Of a stretch of DNA of 64,000 nucleotides, positions 48,546 to 61,159 are shown in pieces; position 1 is the stretch's first letter; each line of letters opens with the position of its first letter. The stretch spans positions 27,187,001-27,251,000 of the forward strand of contig NC_059478.1 in the NCBI RefSeq assembly GCF_018139145.2, given 5' to 3'. A program made the translations under genes and the position numbers. The notes under the pieces are model-generated. The model saw only the letters and a program-made list of their open reading frames with translations, ran no database searches and was not told the DNA's origin. Source of the DNA: Gymnogyps californianus. Its lineage: Eukaryota > Chordata > Aves > Accipitriformes > Cathartidae.

Positions 48546-51500
48546 AATGCGAAGGATGAAGGGGGAGAGCACATTTCTGCCTCTTTGACTTGGTGTCTTC
48601 CATGACCTCCCAATAGCCCATAGTTCAAATCAAGCCCAGGCTTATCTTCCACCTGCAGCACAGGGTAATTTCCGAGGAAAATAACAGATATGCTCGCCAT
48701 CCATACCTGATATTAACCTCCCTGGGTAGCCTTCACCTCCTCCCCTTAGCTGCAGCATTTCATAGTCCTCCACAGCAGTTCCAATTAATTCATTTTAATC
48801 CGTGCTTACCACAGACTGGCAATGCCAACGAGCAGTAACAAGCTCTCAGTCACTGGTGTCCATGTGAACAACCTTGAGACAACACAAAATACCTACTCGG
48901 GGCTTCTCCACAGGCTCAGATGCCTCTAAGATTTTCCTCTCCAAACTGCTCAACCTATTCTTTAGGTCAGCAATACCCAAACTAGAGCTGGGACCCCACG
49001 GGGAGCTAGCGCAGTTATTAATGGTGTTATGAGCCTCGCAGAAATGTAATTCCTTGGACAGGTATTCAGGGATCACACATATTTTCTACTTGGAGGTCGT
49101 CTGGCAATCAGAAAAAAAATGTTGGGGGGTCTGCTATTGTATATCCCTTTTCCCCCCCAGAGAACAAGGAGGTAATATCCAGGCAAGATAAGACTCCCCC
49201 CCCAGCCTCCGCAGGCAACGAGAACTCATTTATTTCTATGCTGATAGAGGGAACAGTGGTGATTTGGGAATGAAACTCAGCCAGCTTGTTACATTACATG
49301 CCCTTTTCAAACAGGAGCGATACTGCTTTCACGTCTGACATGCATCATTAAAAAGCAATCACTTCAAGCAAGGCTCATTTTATTTATCATGAAAAGAAAC
49401 GGAATGGGAAAAACTGAGAGATAATCATCACTCAACCCTTTCCCTGCTGAAAAGTGAAAGCCTGTGTCCAACAAGCAAGACCACCCATCACGAAAGGGTT
49501 TTGTAAGATTTACACTTGGCCAGCATTTTAAGAAGCAGCCATTCCTATGCCTTGCACACACATTCAGGGTGATAGTCCTAAGAACCCGATATCCTGTCTC
49601 GGAGAGTAATAAAAATCAGATGCTTCTACATAACAGATAATGATATAACAGTACATCTACTGAGAGTGCTCTGTCCTACCTGTCGACAGTTAGGATTTGG
49701 CTTATATCCTGGACAAAGAGTGTTTATACCACTTTCAAACGTTTCTGCAATGTCATGTAAGTGAGCAGAGCTATGTAAATGTCCAACTTCCCTCGCATTT
49801 TCCCGTGTTCCCAGAATATACTTTTAACAGTACAATCTTGAGGAGATAGCCTGGAAATGCCAAAGCCATCAGCAATATTCACCTTTCTGGCAATTTTGCA
49901 ATTTTGGCAGGAGCGGGAAGCCTGGAGGCTTGCAATGTGATGGCATTTCTGGGGGGAAAAAATCTTGGCTACCTCAGAAAGTGATCTTTATGTTAATTTG
50001 ATATGTGAATTGTATTTCTGCTCATGTGAAAGTGGTAAGTTAATGTGGTATCAGGGAAAAACTCCCTAATATAAGAGCCTGAAGATCTTTTTTCCATGAT
50101 CAGTTAGGAACTTTGGTCTAATCTGCCTTTGCAGACTGAGCAGATATTTTGACAGCAGCTATGCAGTGTAAGCATTGCAAATCCGGGTGCGGGAAATGAC
50201 AAGATACCTCCCTGTTCAGCCCATTTCCAGTGCTTCTCCCTCTCCTTCACTGCCTGAAGCCTGGGACCTGAGTCCTGTGAGCCCTGAGGCGTCTACACCC
50301 CACGCTTACGGAAAGCAGCACAGCAGTGCTTAGAGGTGACCGACAGGAGCTTCCCAAGGAGTTCAGCAACGTCTCATTGATTTCCATTTGTTTCCAGATG
50401 TAAAACTAGAGGTTCCAAGATGGGAATCGATTTTCTAGGTGCTGTGTGAACCAACTTTGCAAGCAAGGGAACTTCTTTTCATCAAAGAGATAAAAATGAA
50501 CAAACTGGAAATCCCAGCAAAAGGGCCGATCTCGACTATGAGACTGAAAATATCCTCCTTAGTATTGCTCCCATAAAAGCTCCAATCCTACCTTGCACAT
50601 TGAACTAGCTCTGAAATAAGTCCACCACCTTCACCAGAGAGATTCCTGGTCCAAAGGTGAAAGCTCACTGTCGAACAGGAGGGTGACGCTGAGGTCTGGT
50701 GCTGCTCTCAGCTGTAACAGTAGCAGGGTCCTAAATTCAATGGCTTAGTCTGACCTATTCAAATAGTATTTTCTCTGCCCAAATAACTGATCCTTAATGA
50801 AGCTATTTATGTAAGGAAATTAAATTAAAAAGGAATGTTAGTCACCTGGGTGTTGCCACATGGCTGTAATGCGTGTCTGGGAGACCTGAGACTCATAAAT
50901 TGTATACAACACACTGAATAGAGATCTTTAGCCTGTATAATTAAGTGGCAACTAGTTTCATATTAAAGATATTACACATACACAGAGGCACAAACAAAAT
51001 GTCATATTCTCCATTTCCTGTGTATAAATCTCTGCTCGCAGCAAAGCCAAAGAGCGTGGGGTAGGAGCGAGGGGGTTATGATGTCAAGGGAAAAGGTTTG
51101 GGATTGAAAAGTGACCTATGACTTTCCACCCACAGCTTTCAGGGCTGGAGGTAAGAGGCAGGCACCAATCCAGAGGCGCAAGCCACTGTGGCCACAGTTA
51201 CAGTTTGAGTCTTCAGAGACTCAGGGTGAAGTAGGGTGCTCAGCATCTCTGAAAAACAAATCATAAATTGCCCAAAACTAAACAGTACAGATCATCATAT
51301 TAACAGAGAAGGTAGAGTTCAAGGCCAGCTTATGCTCTCTTTCAAAAACCTGTGGCCAAAGATGCAGCAACTGCAGGATAAGAGAAGGCAAAGAGCCACT
51401 GACTGTCAGGTCATGTTTGAAACTGAGCTGGCTGCCACAACCAGAGCTCAAGGTATGCATGGCTTGTCTGGGAAACACATACTCACACCATCTTCCCTAA

Positions 51501-52229
51501 AATATAGATGGCAAATCTGCATATCAGAGCAGCTCAGATACCTCAAAAAACCTGGCTGTGTACTACAGAGCTTCAGCGTGGCTCTGCAAATGCATCTTGA
51601 TTTCAGACTGAGATAGCTATGAAATACATAAACCCACACAGACAATTCCTGAGCAAACCTATGCTGCCAGGTAGGAGTGGTTTTGAATCACAGGTAGATG
51701 ACCCCAGCTTGGCTCTGCATAAACACAACATGGACACACAGGATTAGCTATCCAGGCCCCACCTCTGTTCAGCAAAAAGCAAATGCACCCTCAACGTGTC
51801 TTAGATATGTGGACTATACACACCTCCTCTTCACTGCCCACTGGGGAAGCTATTTCAACTGTATTATCTCCTAAATGGCTGAAGTCAGGTGAGATACAGT
51901 CCTCTTTCTCCCCACCTTTAAGCCTAAGCTACAGCAAGGCTTCCAGGCGCCTCTGTGACCAGCAAACCCTGAGCCCAGGGCTTTCCCCCCTTCAGCACAC
52001 TGAGGGACCTGCTCTTCATCCTGCAAACAGCCACAGCTATTGCTAATCCCCAGGAGGATACACCCTCCCTTAGCAGTCAAGTCATCAGCTTACATATGAT
52101 CACATCTTAACCCCAGCAAACATGGCAGTGCCAGGCTCCAAGCACCCCAGGAAAGATAGTTCTGGTGCAAAAAGGTTTAGAAGACACAGGACTGCACCAA
52201 CCCGTTCGCCTTCCCCAGCGCTCTGCTGG
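48546..52229. other. No gene recognised; non-coding
   Basis: An open frame at 51236-51616 (+, 126 codons) has no recognisable domain and no clean splice sites. No known repeat family is visible. Short poly-C runs occur near 49150 and 49195. Confidence 0.5.
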
Positions 52230-52480
52230 CACGTGGAGCTAATGCTTAATTATTGTGAGTGATTTATTAACTTATAAAATCAGATTAAATGGGTATTTGG
52301 AGCTGAGTGACTGAGAGGCTTTGAAAGGGGAAAGTGATTCATGCTATTTATCCAGCTGAGACAAAAGTCAGGTGGCGTGAATCCACAATACTAATTTCTC
52401 CAGATTAAAAGCAATACATTTCTAGGAAAAGGACGTCATTAGCATCCGGCAGATGTATCGATTAGGAGGAATGCCAGATT
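52230..52480. promoter_or_regulatory. Candidate conserved non-coding element
   Basis: A repeat-free block with GCTAATGCTTAATTATTGTGAG, TTTATTAACTTATAAAATC, a GCTGAGAC/AAAGTCAGG stretch and GATGTATCGATTAGG, i.e. dense TAAT/ATTA homeodomain cores plus an ATCGAT word. The texture suggests an enhancer; no alignment is available. Confidence 0.3.
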
Positions 52481-54759
52481 CGTACAGGCACACTGTTCAC
52501 ATCAATTTCTAAACAGAGCAGAGGAGATTACTTAAGACCATGTATTTTCTCTAAGGCAGTTTTGCTTTTACTCACCCGTCGCACAGGGTCTGTAGGGGCT
52601 TCAGACCCGCTCGGGCAGAACTGAAGCTCGAGTGGCTTCCAGAGCAGATCACCATCGCTGTACAACTGCATCCATGCCCAAAATGTGGTTCTTATCAACA
52701 CGTAATTTCTCCCTAATTGAATAAACAACCTAATAGCCAGAACCTGGATAAGTCTTCCGTCTTCCAAAAGGAAAATTTGGAAATAAAAAATGGGGAAAGC
52801 AATATTTACGTCTTCTTGTCTGTCACCCTGTTATTTTGTTTTCTGTGATGCTTGTTAGTGTGGGCAAAACTTGCATCATCTGACGTGTTAAGCAGACAGT
52901 TTCTTAACCTCTACCTGTGACAGGATTAGATTGCAGTACTGGCAGGATACATTTCTGATATATAGTCACCAGGACCTGGGGAGTTGTACAGAGAAATAAA
53001 TGGTGCCCTTCAAATTTTTTTTCAGCTTAACTGTATGTAGGGAAGCTTATCAAATGAAGAAAGAAAGAGAGAAAAAAAGCAAATTCTCAAGCTGACCTTG
53101 GGCCTATGGTGGAAGTGATCCTGCAGAGATATGAAGGACACAGATCAAAGGACTTAATGTCACAGATTTATGAAACTGTTGTTTCTTAGGCCAGATGTTC
53201 CCTATTCCCCACCTGCCTCTCCCCCCTTCCACCTGATCCCTCAGCATCCTCCTGCGTGAGGATGGAGGCACCAGGCAAAAGACCTGCATCAGCTAACCAA
53301 GCACCTGCTTCTAACTAACCTCATCCCAGGGGGGAAGAAGAAAATGTGTAGCTATAAAAGGTTTCCCTTGGTATTACTGAAGGTTAGGGCTTTGACAGAA
53401 GCAGGACCATATTCCTAAAGCAAAATGGTAATTTGGGAGTGGCTTTGATTCAGAGGCTGCTTTTGCAGGGATTTTGCTATACTGCATGTGGGATTGGGGT
53501 CCAGGAAGAAAGGATAGTGAGGTGGGGTAAGGCAGCTCACTTGCAATGTTTGAAAAGTCCTGATATATAGGGCCCAGAGGCATACAGCAGTGAGCAAGGA
53601 TGGTGGATATATAGCATCATCTTAGGAGCAGTAGCAGAAGATACTGAGATTCACAGATAATGCACTGCTTTTTCTATTTGCAGGTGCAAACAGGTGGAAA
53701 TGAAAAGAGCATTTTGGTTCAACCTACGCTGGCTTTGGAGGATATTTACAGGGGAGCCTCAATGAAATTAAAACATAAGCAAAATTTTCATTTGGGTCAA
53801 ACTACACTTTTTGTTCAAGCATAAAATTAAGTACTTCAGTGTTGAAAGTTTTTCTCTTCTAAATTTGCTTAAATTAAAACTCCTCCTAAATGACTAATTT
53901 CCAATTGGAAACAACAACTGGAAGGATTTTGTCTTGAAATGTCTGAAACAAATATTTGGGGTTTTCCCCTTCTTCTTTTTTTTTTTTTTCTCCACAAAGC
54001 AAAGGATGTCCTTTGACAATCAGGTGAGCTTTTAGAGCTAAATTGTCTCATTTGCCTAAAAATGGTGGGTTTGTATCCACCGACTCCAAGATGCCCACAA
54101 AGTGATGCCAAACGGAGAAAACAGTTTGCTCCCCTGGAGCAGGTACACTCACCTCCCCACCCGCCCCATCCAGTTGTCCAGCACAATTAAGACAATCTGG
54201 CTCCTGTACTAACAGTACCCAGTGAAGCGACACGGCAAACAACGTATCCAACTCCCTTTTAATACTCAGCTGCTTTTACAGCTCATTTTTATCTTCGATG
54301 GGAGACGGAGTCCAGCTTAAGACCAGGGCACGTACTTGCGCTTCTGGCTCCGCACTGAGCTTTTCTAACCACTTCATCAACGCGCCCTCAGATTGGCTTA
54401 AACCAGGAGTAAATTTCTATTCCTCCCCGTTGGCCAGTGAATGAGCAAAGGTAGCCAAGCTCCCCCTTTCCTCCTGGCCCACCGATCCCCACCTTCCTGT
54501 CTCCCGCCAGCAAACAGCAACACCACACGCCTGGTGTGAAAGGCTGCACGGTGTGAAGGCGGTTGGAAATGCAGGTTGCTGGTTCCTGGCGTGGTCCAAA
54601 ATTCAAGGCACAATCAAACCCATAGAGAGTCACTAGCAAATCGCTCGAGCTATTTTTTTATGAGACACTTTAGCCAGCCCTCTTTTCATATCCTTTACGA
54701 GGCTGCCTTCAGCCCTACTCATAGTAAAAACTCCAAGTTATGGAAATCATAAGAAAGAA
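52481..54759. other. No gene recognised; non-coding
   Basis: No exon-like segment found. 53980-53992 carries a T run; 54300-54600 is somewhat GC-richer without CpG-island character. Confidence 0.5.
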
Positions 54760-55040
54760 ATTATGTATGGAAAAATCATTACGTTATAAATTGGTTCCAC
54801 TGTTCAAAACATGTAGCAAATGGGGCATATAAAACTCAGATGGTGTTGCAGACTTTGATACAAGGTTCATTATTACACCGTGACACAAGTGAAATATGTG
54901 CTAACATACTGCCAGCTAATTTGCCTTTATTTACAATGCAGACCCATCACTGGGCAACTTCATAAATTTCATCGACCTGGGTGATTTCTCTGATTGAACG
55001 TGGCAGCCCGCACAGAAACGTGCATGCGGAAAAGCGCAGA
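54760..55040. promoter_or_regulatory. Candidate conserved non-coding element
   Basis: Repeat-free block, AT-rich in its first part (ATTACGTTATAAATTGG, GTTCATTATTACACC, GCTAATTTGCC, TTATTTACAATG) and more mixed after 54960 (GCATGCGGAAAAGCGCAG). Multiple homeodomain-like and FOX-like words, no open frame. Judged on texture only. Confidence 0.3.
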
Positions 55041-55680
55041 TCTTGTATCTTCAGGGCTGCACAGTTCTGAACGTGTACCCCCACCTCATTCAAAAATAAT
55101 AGCGATCTCCCTGTTTTCTCCTAATCTTTTTCAGATTTCATCCCCTTACTAGACTGTTGAAATGCTGTTATCCAGTTATACACGTGTTGTTTCTGTCTGT
55201 GTTTTTTAAAGACCTAATTGAGGTAGGAGAGAGGAAAACTGGACAGGAATGTTTTTGACAAAATGTTCTTTGTTAGAAAATACCAATTGGTTAAAACTGG
55301 AAAATTTCCATGGAAATGCATCCGTTTTCATTAAACTTTCATCATAAAATATTCTGAAGCCAACAAGGGCATTTCAACAGTCACAGGCCAATGCCTGAGG
55401 CTGTCCCTGAGGAAAAGGCACATCTAAGGAGACCCTCTTAACTGTGGTGGCTATGCAGGATGCTTCCCTGGGAAAAAAAGGAAAACCAAGGGATTGCACT
55501 TAGCCACGGTTGTGAATTAGATCTGGTAGAAGGGGAACAGCCTGAGAAGACAAAAAACAGACAGAGCTGACACAAGGTATCAACTGGATGTCTAGTTTTC
55601 TTCAGAAAAACTCTTGTTTTAATTAAATGGTTTAAAAATAAAATCATAGTCGTTATGAAAATATTTCTTTACTGGAAAAA
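55041..55680. other. No gene recognised
   Basis: AT-rich non-coding flank of the CR1 element. The only open frame (55438-55647, minus) has no support. Confidence 0.5.
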
Positions 55681-57085
55681 TAGAATCATAGAATCATAGA
55701 ATGGTTTGGGTTGGAAAGGACCTTAAAGATCATCTACTTCCAACCCCCCTGCCATGGGCAGGGACACCTTCCACTAGATCAGGTGGCTCAAAGCCCCATC
55801 CAACCTGGCCTTGAACACTTCCAGGGAGGGGGCATCCACAACTTCTCTGGGCAACCTGTTCCAGTGTCTCACCACCCTCACAGCAAAGAATTTCTTCCTA
55901 ATATCCAATCTAAATCTACCCTCTTTCACTTTAAAACTGTTACCCCTCATCCTATCACTACACTCCCTGATAAAGAGTCCCTCCCCATCTTTCCTGTAGG
56001 CCCCCTTTAAGTACTGGAAGGCCGCTACAAGGTCTCCCCGGGGCCTTCTCTTCTCCAGGCTAAACAAGCTCAACTCTCTCAGCCAGTCCTCATAGGGGTG
56101 GTGCTCCAGCCCCCTCATCATCTTTGTGGCCCTCCTCTGGACCTGCTCGAGCAGGTCCATGTCTTTCTTACGCTGGGGGCCCCAGAGCTGAACGCAGTAC
56201 TCCAGGTGGGGTCTCATGAGAGCAGAGTAGAGGGGGAGAATCACCTCCCTCGACCTGATAGCCACACTTCTTTTGATGCAGCCCAGGATGTGACTGGCTT
56301 TCTGGGCCGTGAGCGCACATTGCTGGCTCATAATCAGGTTTTCATCCACTAGTACCCCCAAGTCCTTCGCCGCAGGGCTGCTCTCAATCCACTCATCGCC
56401 CAGCCTGTATTTGTGCTTGGGATTGCCCCCACCCATGTGCAGGACCTTGCACTTGGCCCTGTTGAACTTCATGAGGTTCGGGTGGGCCCACCTCTCAAGC
56501 CTGTCAAGGTCCCTCTGGATGGCATCCCTTCCCTGCAGCATGTCGACCGCACCACACAGCTTGGTGTCGTTGGCAAACTTGCTGAGGGTGCACTCAATCC
56601 CACTGTCCATGTCACCGACAAAGATGATAAACAGCACTGGTCCCCATACCGACCCCTGAGGAACGCCATGCGTCGCTGCTCTCCACTCGGACATCGAGCC
56701 GTTGACTGCAACTCTTTGAGTGCGACCATCCAGCCAATTCCTTATCCACCAAATGGCCCATCCGTCAAATCCACGTCTCTCCAATTTAGAGACAAGGATG
56801 TCATGTGGGACAGTGCCAAATGCTTTGCACAAGTCCATGTAGATGACGTCCGTTGCTATTCCCTTGTCCACCAATGCTGTAACCCCGTCGTAGAAGGACA
56901 CCAAATTTGTCAGGCACTAAGATTTGCTCTTAGTGAAGCCATGTTGGCTGTCACCAATCACCTCCTTATTTTCCATGTGCCTTAGCATAGTTTCCAGGAG
57001 GATCTGCTCCATGATCTTGCCGGGCACAGAGGTGAGACTGGCCTGTAGTTCCCCGGGTCTTCCTTTTTTCCCTTTTCAAAAACGG
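55681..57085 (-). mobile_element. CR1 LINE, 5'-truncated, about 1.4 kb (minus strand)
   Basis: The 3' end lies at 55681, where the plus strand reads TAGAATCATAGAATCATAGAATGG, i.e. tandem ATTCTATG octamers on the element strand. The 3' UTR is followed by the second half of ORF2. The sequence loses CR1 similarity near 57085, after [21 protein letters not shown] is readable on the minus strand. Full-length CR1 is about 4.5 kb, so roughly two thirds are missing, the usual result of incomplete reverse transcription. It shares its 3' part almost exactly with the copy at 9107-9467, in the same orientation. Confidence 0.95.
55774..56916 (-). pseudogene. CR1 ORF2 reverse transcriptase C-terminal half, inactive
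   Basis: The minus-strand frame is open for about 380 codons from just after a TAG at 56917-56919 to a stop at 55774, and ends at the normal CR1 ORF2 terminus (DGALSHLI). Numbering from 56904, motif A reads [12 protein letters not shown] with the catalytic Asp at 24 and Gly where CR1 normally has Asp (FDTV). Motif B is [13 protein letters not shown] (80-92). Motif C is FANDTKL (110-116) instead of FADDTKL, so the first of the two catalytic aspartates is Asn (AAC, 56569-56571), a single G-to-A change on the element strand. The upstream frame, back to about 57085, is continuous with this one except for that TAG. There is no endonuclease domain, no start and no promoter. It is dead three ways: truncated, stopped and catalytically altered. 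Confidence 0.9.
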
Positions 57086-59139
57086 GAAAATTCAGGGAAA
57101 TATTTTTTTAAGATTCAAATGGTCTGTTTCCATACTTCCACTGAGAAGTTTGGTTTCTTCCTGCAAAATTACTTTCTTTAAAATAGACTCTACTTTCTAT
57201 TAAATTATAAGGGTTGAAATCTGAATGAAGTGCTTTGAATATATTGAAAAAGTTTCTAATGACCCAAAACAGTTCTGCTTTTTTTGTTCGAACACAGAAC
57301 AAAATTTCTTTTACTTGCTTCCCAAAACCTCAACAAATTGGAAAATTCATTTACCATGTACTTCTACTCACAGCAAGGACGTCAAGAGGTCTCATTTATT
57401 AATGCCTAGATGCTGTCTGAATTGAAGAAGTGCTGTCAAAATGTAAAACATTATGAACCTCTTCAAATTTCCAGTTTGGTTTTGCAGAACGAAGGGGCCT
57501 GGTTCTTGGTCGGGGCCAAGATCTCAATGCTGCCATCTTCAGGATACGTTCCCATTAATAAAACCTTGGACCACAGTCCAAACTTCTCTCTGCCTATCAA
57601 AGCTAACCCCTAATTTTGAAGATACTGAATTTGTTAATTCTCAGGTTACAATACTCCTGCCCGTGATGGTCTTTTTTTTTTTTTTTCTGAGGCATGCTGA
57701 CAGACTGGAGGGCTTTACATCTTGCTGTGCGTATCTTCTTTCACATCTTTCACCGTCGTTTTAAATGAAATCACGTACTGAGTGAGAGGGAGGAGGGGAG
57801 ACAGCGCAGGGTGGTCAAGGAAACCCTGCTAGCCTCAGACAACGCTTGGGGTATACGATGGACCTGTATGTGAAACAATTTTTCACTGAGGTCCTATAGT
57901 GAAGGACTGACAAAACCATTACTTACAGTCTGTAAATTGGTGGGGAAAGTCTTTAAGACCGGCAGGCTCGCATGGGCTAAAGGGCTTCCATGTCAGATTA
58001 AAAATACAAAAAAGCAGCTGAAGGTAGGTGGGACTAGAGTTTGGGGATTTTTGCTCACTAGGGAACTTGAGGCCCCACTCACACTTAAAGAAGCCAAGAT
58101 GCCTGGCTACTACGGAGGTAAAAATAAAGCACCCTGCGCTGCTAACACCATGTCAAGGACTTGCCTAAAGCAAAGCTGCTTCTCACCACCTCTGTTCCTC
58201 CACTTACTGTCTTGCTTGCCATGGCCAGAGGCTCGAAGCTGGCTCACTCACCAAGCCAGCGACCAGCCTGCCTGCATTTGGCGTGGGATGGAGAGCTGGT
58301 TATTGGTCTGTTCTTACAGACCGGGTTTGTACCTACTGAGGACAACCTGCCAGGCAAAACAGCTCCCTTGCCATTTTGAGTTAGTGCTCAGCACAGTCCC
58401 ACCTTGGGCCCCGCTGATAAGTACTCCGCTCCCAAACCCATACTGGTACCCGGCTGCTGCTGCCAGGAATACTGGAGGTATTTTTCATGGGGCCCATTTC
58501 ACCAAATGGGCAATTCTCCGGAAAGAGTTGATCAATTCACTGCAATTCAGGTCATTTCTACGGCCCTGCAGTAGATGCACAGATGACACAGCTCTGGAGC
58601 GATGGTCAGGAGCGAGTGAGATCTATTAGCTGCTGGGGCACTTCCCATCCACACAGGGGCTTCCCCGGCAGGCAGAGGACCTCCCACAGCCCGTCTGCAG
58701 GCAGCCCGTGGGCAGCCTGTCCAGGCATGCCTGAGAAGGCACTAAACCGCTAACATCACAGAAACACAACGTAGGACCCCAGAGAGGATCCTGCAGCAGA
58801 CCAAAGGCTGGGCTCGCAGCCCAGCTTGCTGGTGGAGAGCCTGCAGCCCACTGCCCCTGTCACACCTGGAGCCGCTCGGCTCGGCCCCAGCACATCACTT
58901 GCACCATCACAGCACATCACCTGGTTTTGCAGGCTGATTGCTGGCTTCCATGGGTTTCAAGACATGAAGTGCATCGTTTGCACCACAACTGGAGCAAACA
59001 AAGGTCTCGCATCCCGTCACCAGTCCCTAATCCCGCCTTTGCTTGCTTGCTTTAGAATAGTACAAGTCTAGCAAGCTTTGCAGTGAGCACATGGCCCTGA
59101 ATTCATACGATTCCCCTTTATTTTTAACTTAGCTTTTAC
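57086..59139. other. No gene recognised; non-coding
   Basis: The longest open frame (57937-58629, +, 230 codons) has no recognisable domain, a Pro/Ser/Leu/Trp-biased composition and no splice support, so I do not call it coding. A T run lies near 57672-57686. Confidence 0.5.
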
Positions 59140-59390
59140 AGCACCATTTAAATTATAATTTTTTTTTTAAATAAGGAAATTGCATCTTTAACGGAAATTA
59201 ATCTCCCAGTCCCCCTCAATAAACCTTTTGAAGCTCTGTATGACTATGACAGAGGTAGGTATTTTTAGAAGGACCGTGTGGTAACTTTCTCTGCAGCATT
59301 CAATAATTTACAATATCATAGCCGAAGGTAAAGATTTCCCTTAAGTATAATTTGGCATTAATCGGGCTTTCACAGGCATATTCATTGCAG
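59140..59390. promoter_or_regulatory. Candidate conserved non-coding element
   Basis: A repeat-free block with ACGGAAATTAATCTCCC, CATTCAATAATTTACAATATC and TTTGGCATTAATCGGGC, and no open frame. Enhancer-like texture with TAAT/ATTA cores; unaligned. Confidence 0.3.
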
Positions 59391-60352
59391 ACAGGGCACC
59401 AGCCTAGAACACAACTTTACCCTAAGGATCGCTGGGGAACTGCTGAGCTGAATAATACAGCTTTATGCAAATTCACAGCGAAGTAAAGCCTGGACAAAGT
59501 CCCCCATCTCAGACGCAGCGAGCTCTCACCACGGGCCAACATCTCTCCCCAGGTCTGCCCAGGCAACACAGGGAGATGAGTGCACGCAAGGAAGAGCCAC
59601 ACGCTCACCCCAAGCTGACATCGACACTAAAAGCATCCTTCCTGGTAGAGAGGCGTGGGGAGGAACTGGTCCACAGCGTAGCAAATGCAGCTGAGGTATA
59701 GTGAGCCAAAATGATCTGTGATTGATACACAGATTTATGAGGTTCTTTAATGATGCCTCCTGGACCCTCCCTTCTTTTCCCATATTGTTAAAGGATGATA
59801 TTTTGCAGTAAGACTGAGAGGGCTTAATCATAACCATTGCAAGGCTGTGTACTGGATCATGGTAAGAACAAAATCATATATAGGGTATGAAAGAAATGCA
59901 AGGCAGAAGATGTCTGATGACTGCTCCTAAAATGCGTGTGCTATGCATGATCAAATACACTTCTTTACCAGAACGTCTCTCTCTCAAGGTGAATGCTCCT
60001 CAGTACTTTAAAGAAAACCCATCTGAATCACAACGCTACACTCACAAGGGAATAACTATTTTATTATCTGGGAATTATGTCATGGCAGCTTTTTTTAAAA
60101 AAGTTGAATTCAATATAGATGTATACAAGCAATGCACAGAATTAGTCTTTTTTTTTCTGTATGTCAGTCCTTGGCTATGGTATCTGGAGTTTCTCTTTTG
60201 AATTTTAAAGAAATCATTTGTTTACAAGTTAAAGAATGAATTTTAACTAGCACCAAAAAGTCTGACAAAGGGACAAAAAGTCCAGCAAAACTCCTTATTT
60301 AATGAATCAACAGACATCACTGTAAAGAGAAGAGGCTGAAGCTGGCTCTTAC
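59391..60352. other. No gene recognised; would be the start of intron 1 if the 60353-60455 exon is real
   Basis: No exon-like segment. 59900-60200 holds an open plus-strand frame of 104 codons without support. Confidence 0.45.
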
Positions 60353-60455
60353 CACCTGATTTCTTAGTCCCATGTACCCTGTTAGCAGTTCTGCACGCAG
60401 TGGTGGCTATCACTACAATTGCCAGAACAGCAAATTGTGTGGGAAATGTCAACAT
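60353..60455 (-). CDS. Candidate first coding exon with signal-peptide-like start
   Basis: An ATG at 60455-60453 with A at -3 opens 34 codons plus one base, ending at a good donor (GGTG/GTAAGA, from 60352). The peptide starts MLTFPTQFAVLAIVVIATTA, a short N-region followed by a hydrophobic core and small residues, as in a cleavable signal peptide, then CRTANRVHGTKKSG. The exit phase is 1, which fits the entry phase of 27533-27731: the lone G plus GA gives Gly. This would place a 32.6-kb intron 1 between them. I see no CpG island or TATA box upstream, which is a point against a promoter-proximal exon. It could be chance. Confidence 0.3.
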
Positions 60456-61159
60456 CTTGGAGCCTGCGTTCCCAGGAACCGAAATTTCTCAAGAACAGCA
60501 GTTCTGGAAGTTTTTTTGTTACAAATGTGTATAGAATTACAGGCTGTTACAACATACAATAAAATATTACTAGTAAGAGAAATATAGAAAAAATACATAG
60601 AAAATAATTAAAAAGGAATAATTTGTTAAACTTGATATTTTAAAATGAACTTTTCTTTTTCAGAACCAAAGGTCACAATTGCTCTGCAATGAAAATTTCC
60701 CAACTGGCTTTTCTCCTTCTGAGAAATCTTGTCAAAATGGGCACGGCGTGGAGGAAAAAACTTGGGTTTACTCAAACAAAAAAAGCAGATAAACATGAAA
60801 TAATACTTAGCATTTGGCTCCGTCTGAGCTGCCAGGAGACACACTGCTGTTTATTATGGACACACACAGACCCACAGAGCCGTGATCCCGTGTACCTCCT
60901 GCGCACCCAGCCCTCTTCCAACCACAGAGAGGCTGGAACCTCTTAAAGCATCTTAAACCAGCCAATATCCTCCTGCTGTCATTTTACACATGTATAACTT
61001 AATACGTGATTACACCGGGGTTTACACTAACGACTTCTGGACCCAGAAGACCTTGGATGGTGTCCAGGTGGAAAACATGGAAATAGAGGACTCCTAAACC
61101 TGTGACAGCAGGCGCATGCGTGGTGGAAATGCTCCCACCTCTCCTGCCCCCATCTGCTC
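60456..61159. other. No gene recognised
   Basis: Upstream flank of the candidate first exon. A plus-strand frame at 60689-60946 follows a pyrimidine-rich acceptor-like TTTTCTTTTTCAG but has no donor and no domain. Confidence 0.45.

Noticed and set aside
57937..58629. 230-codon open frame on the plus strand
   Set aside because: No recognisable domain, biased composition, no splice sites, and no promoter or polyadenylation context; length alone is not enough in 64 kb.
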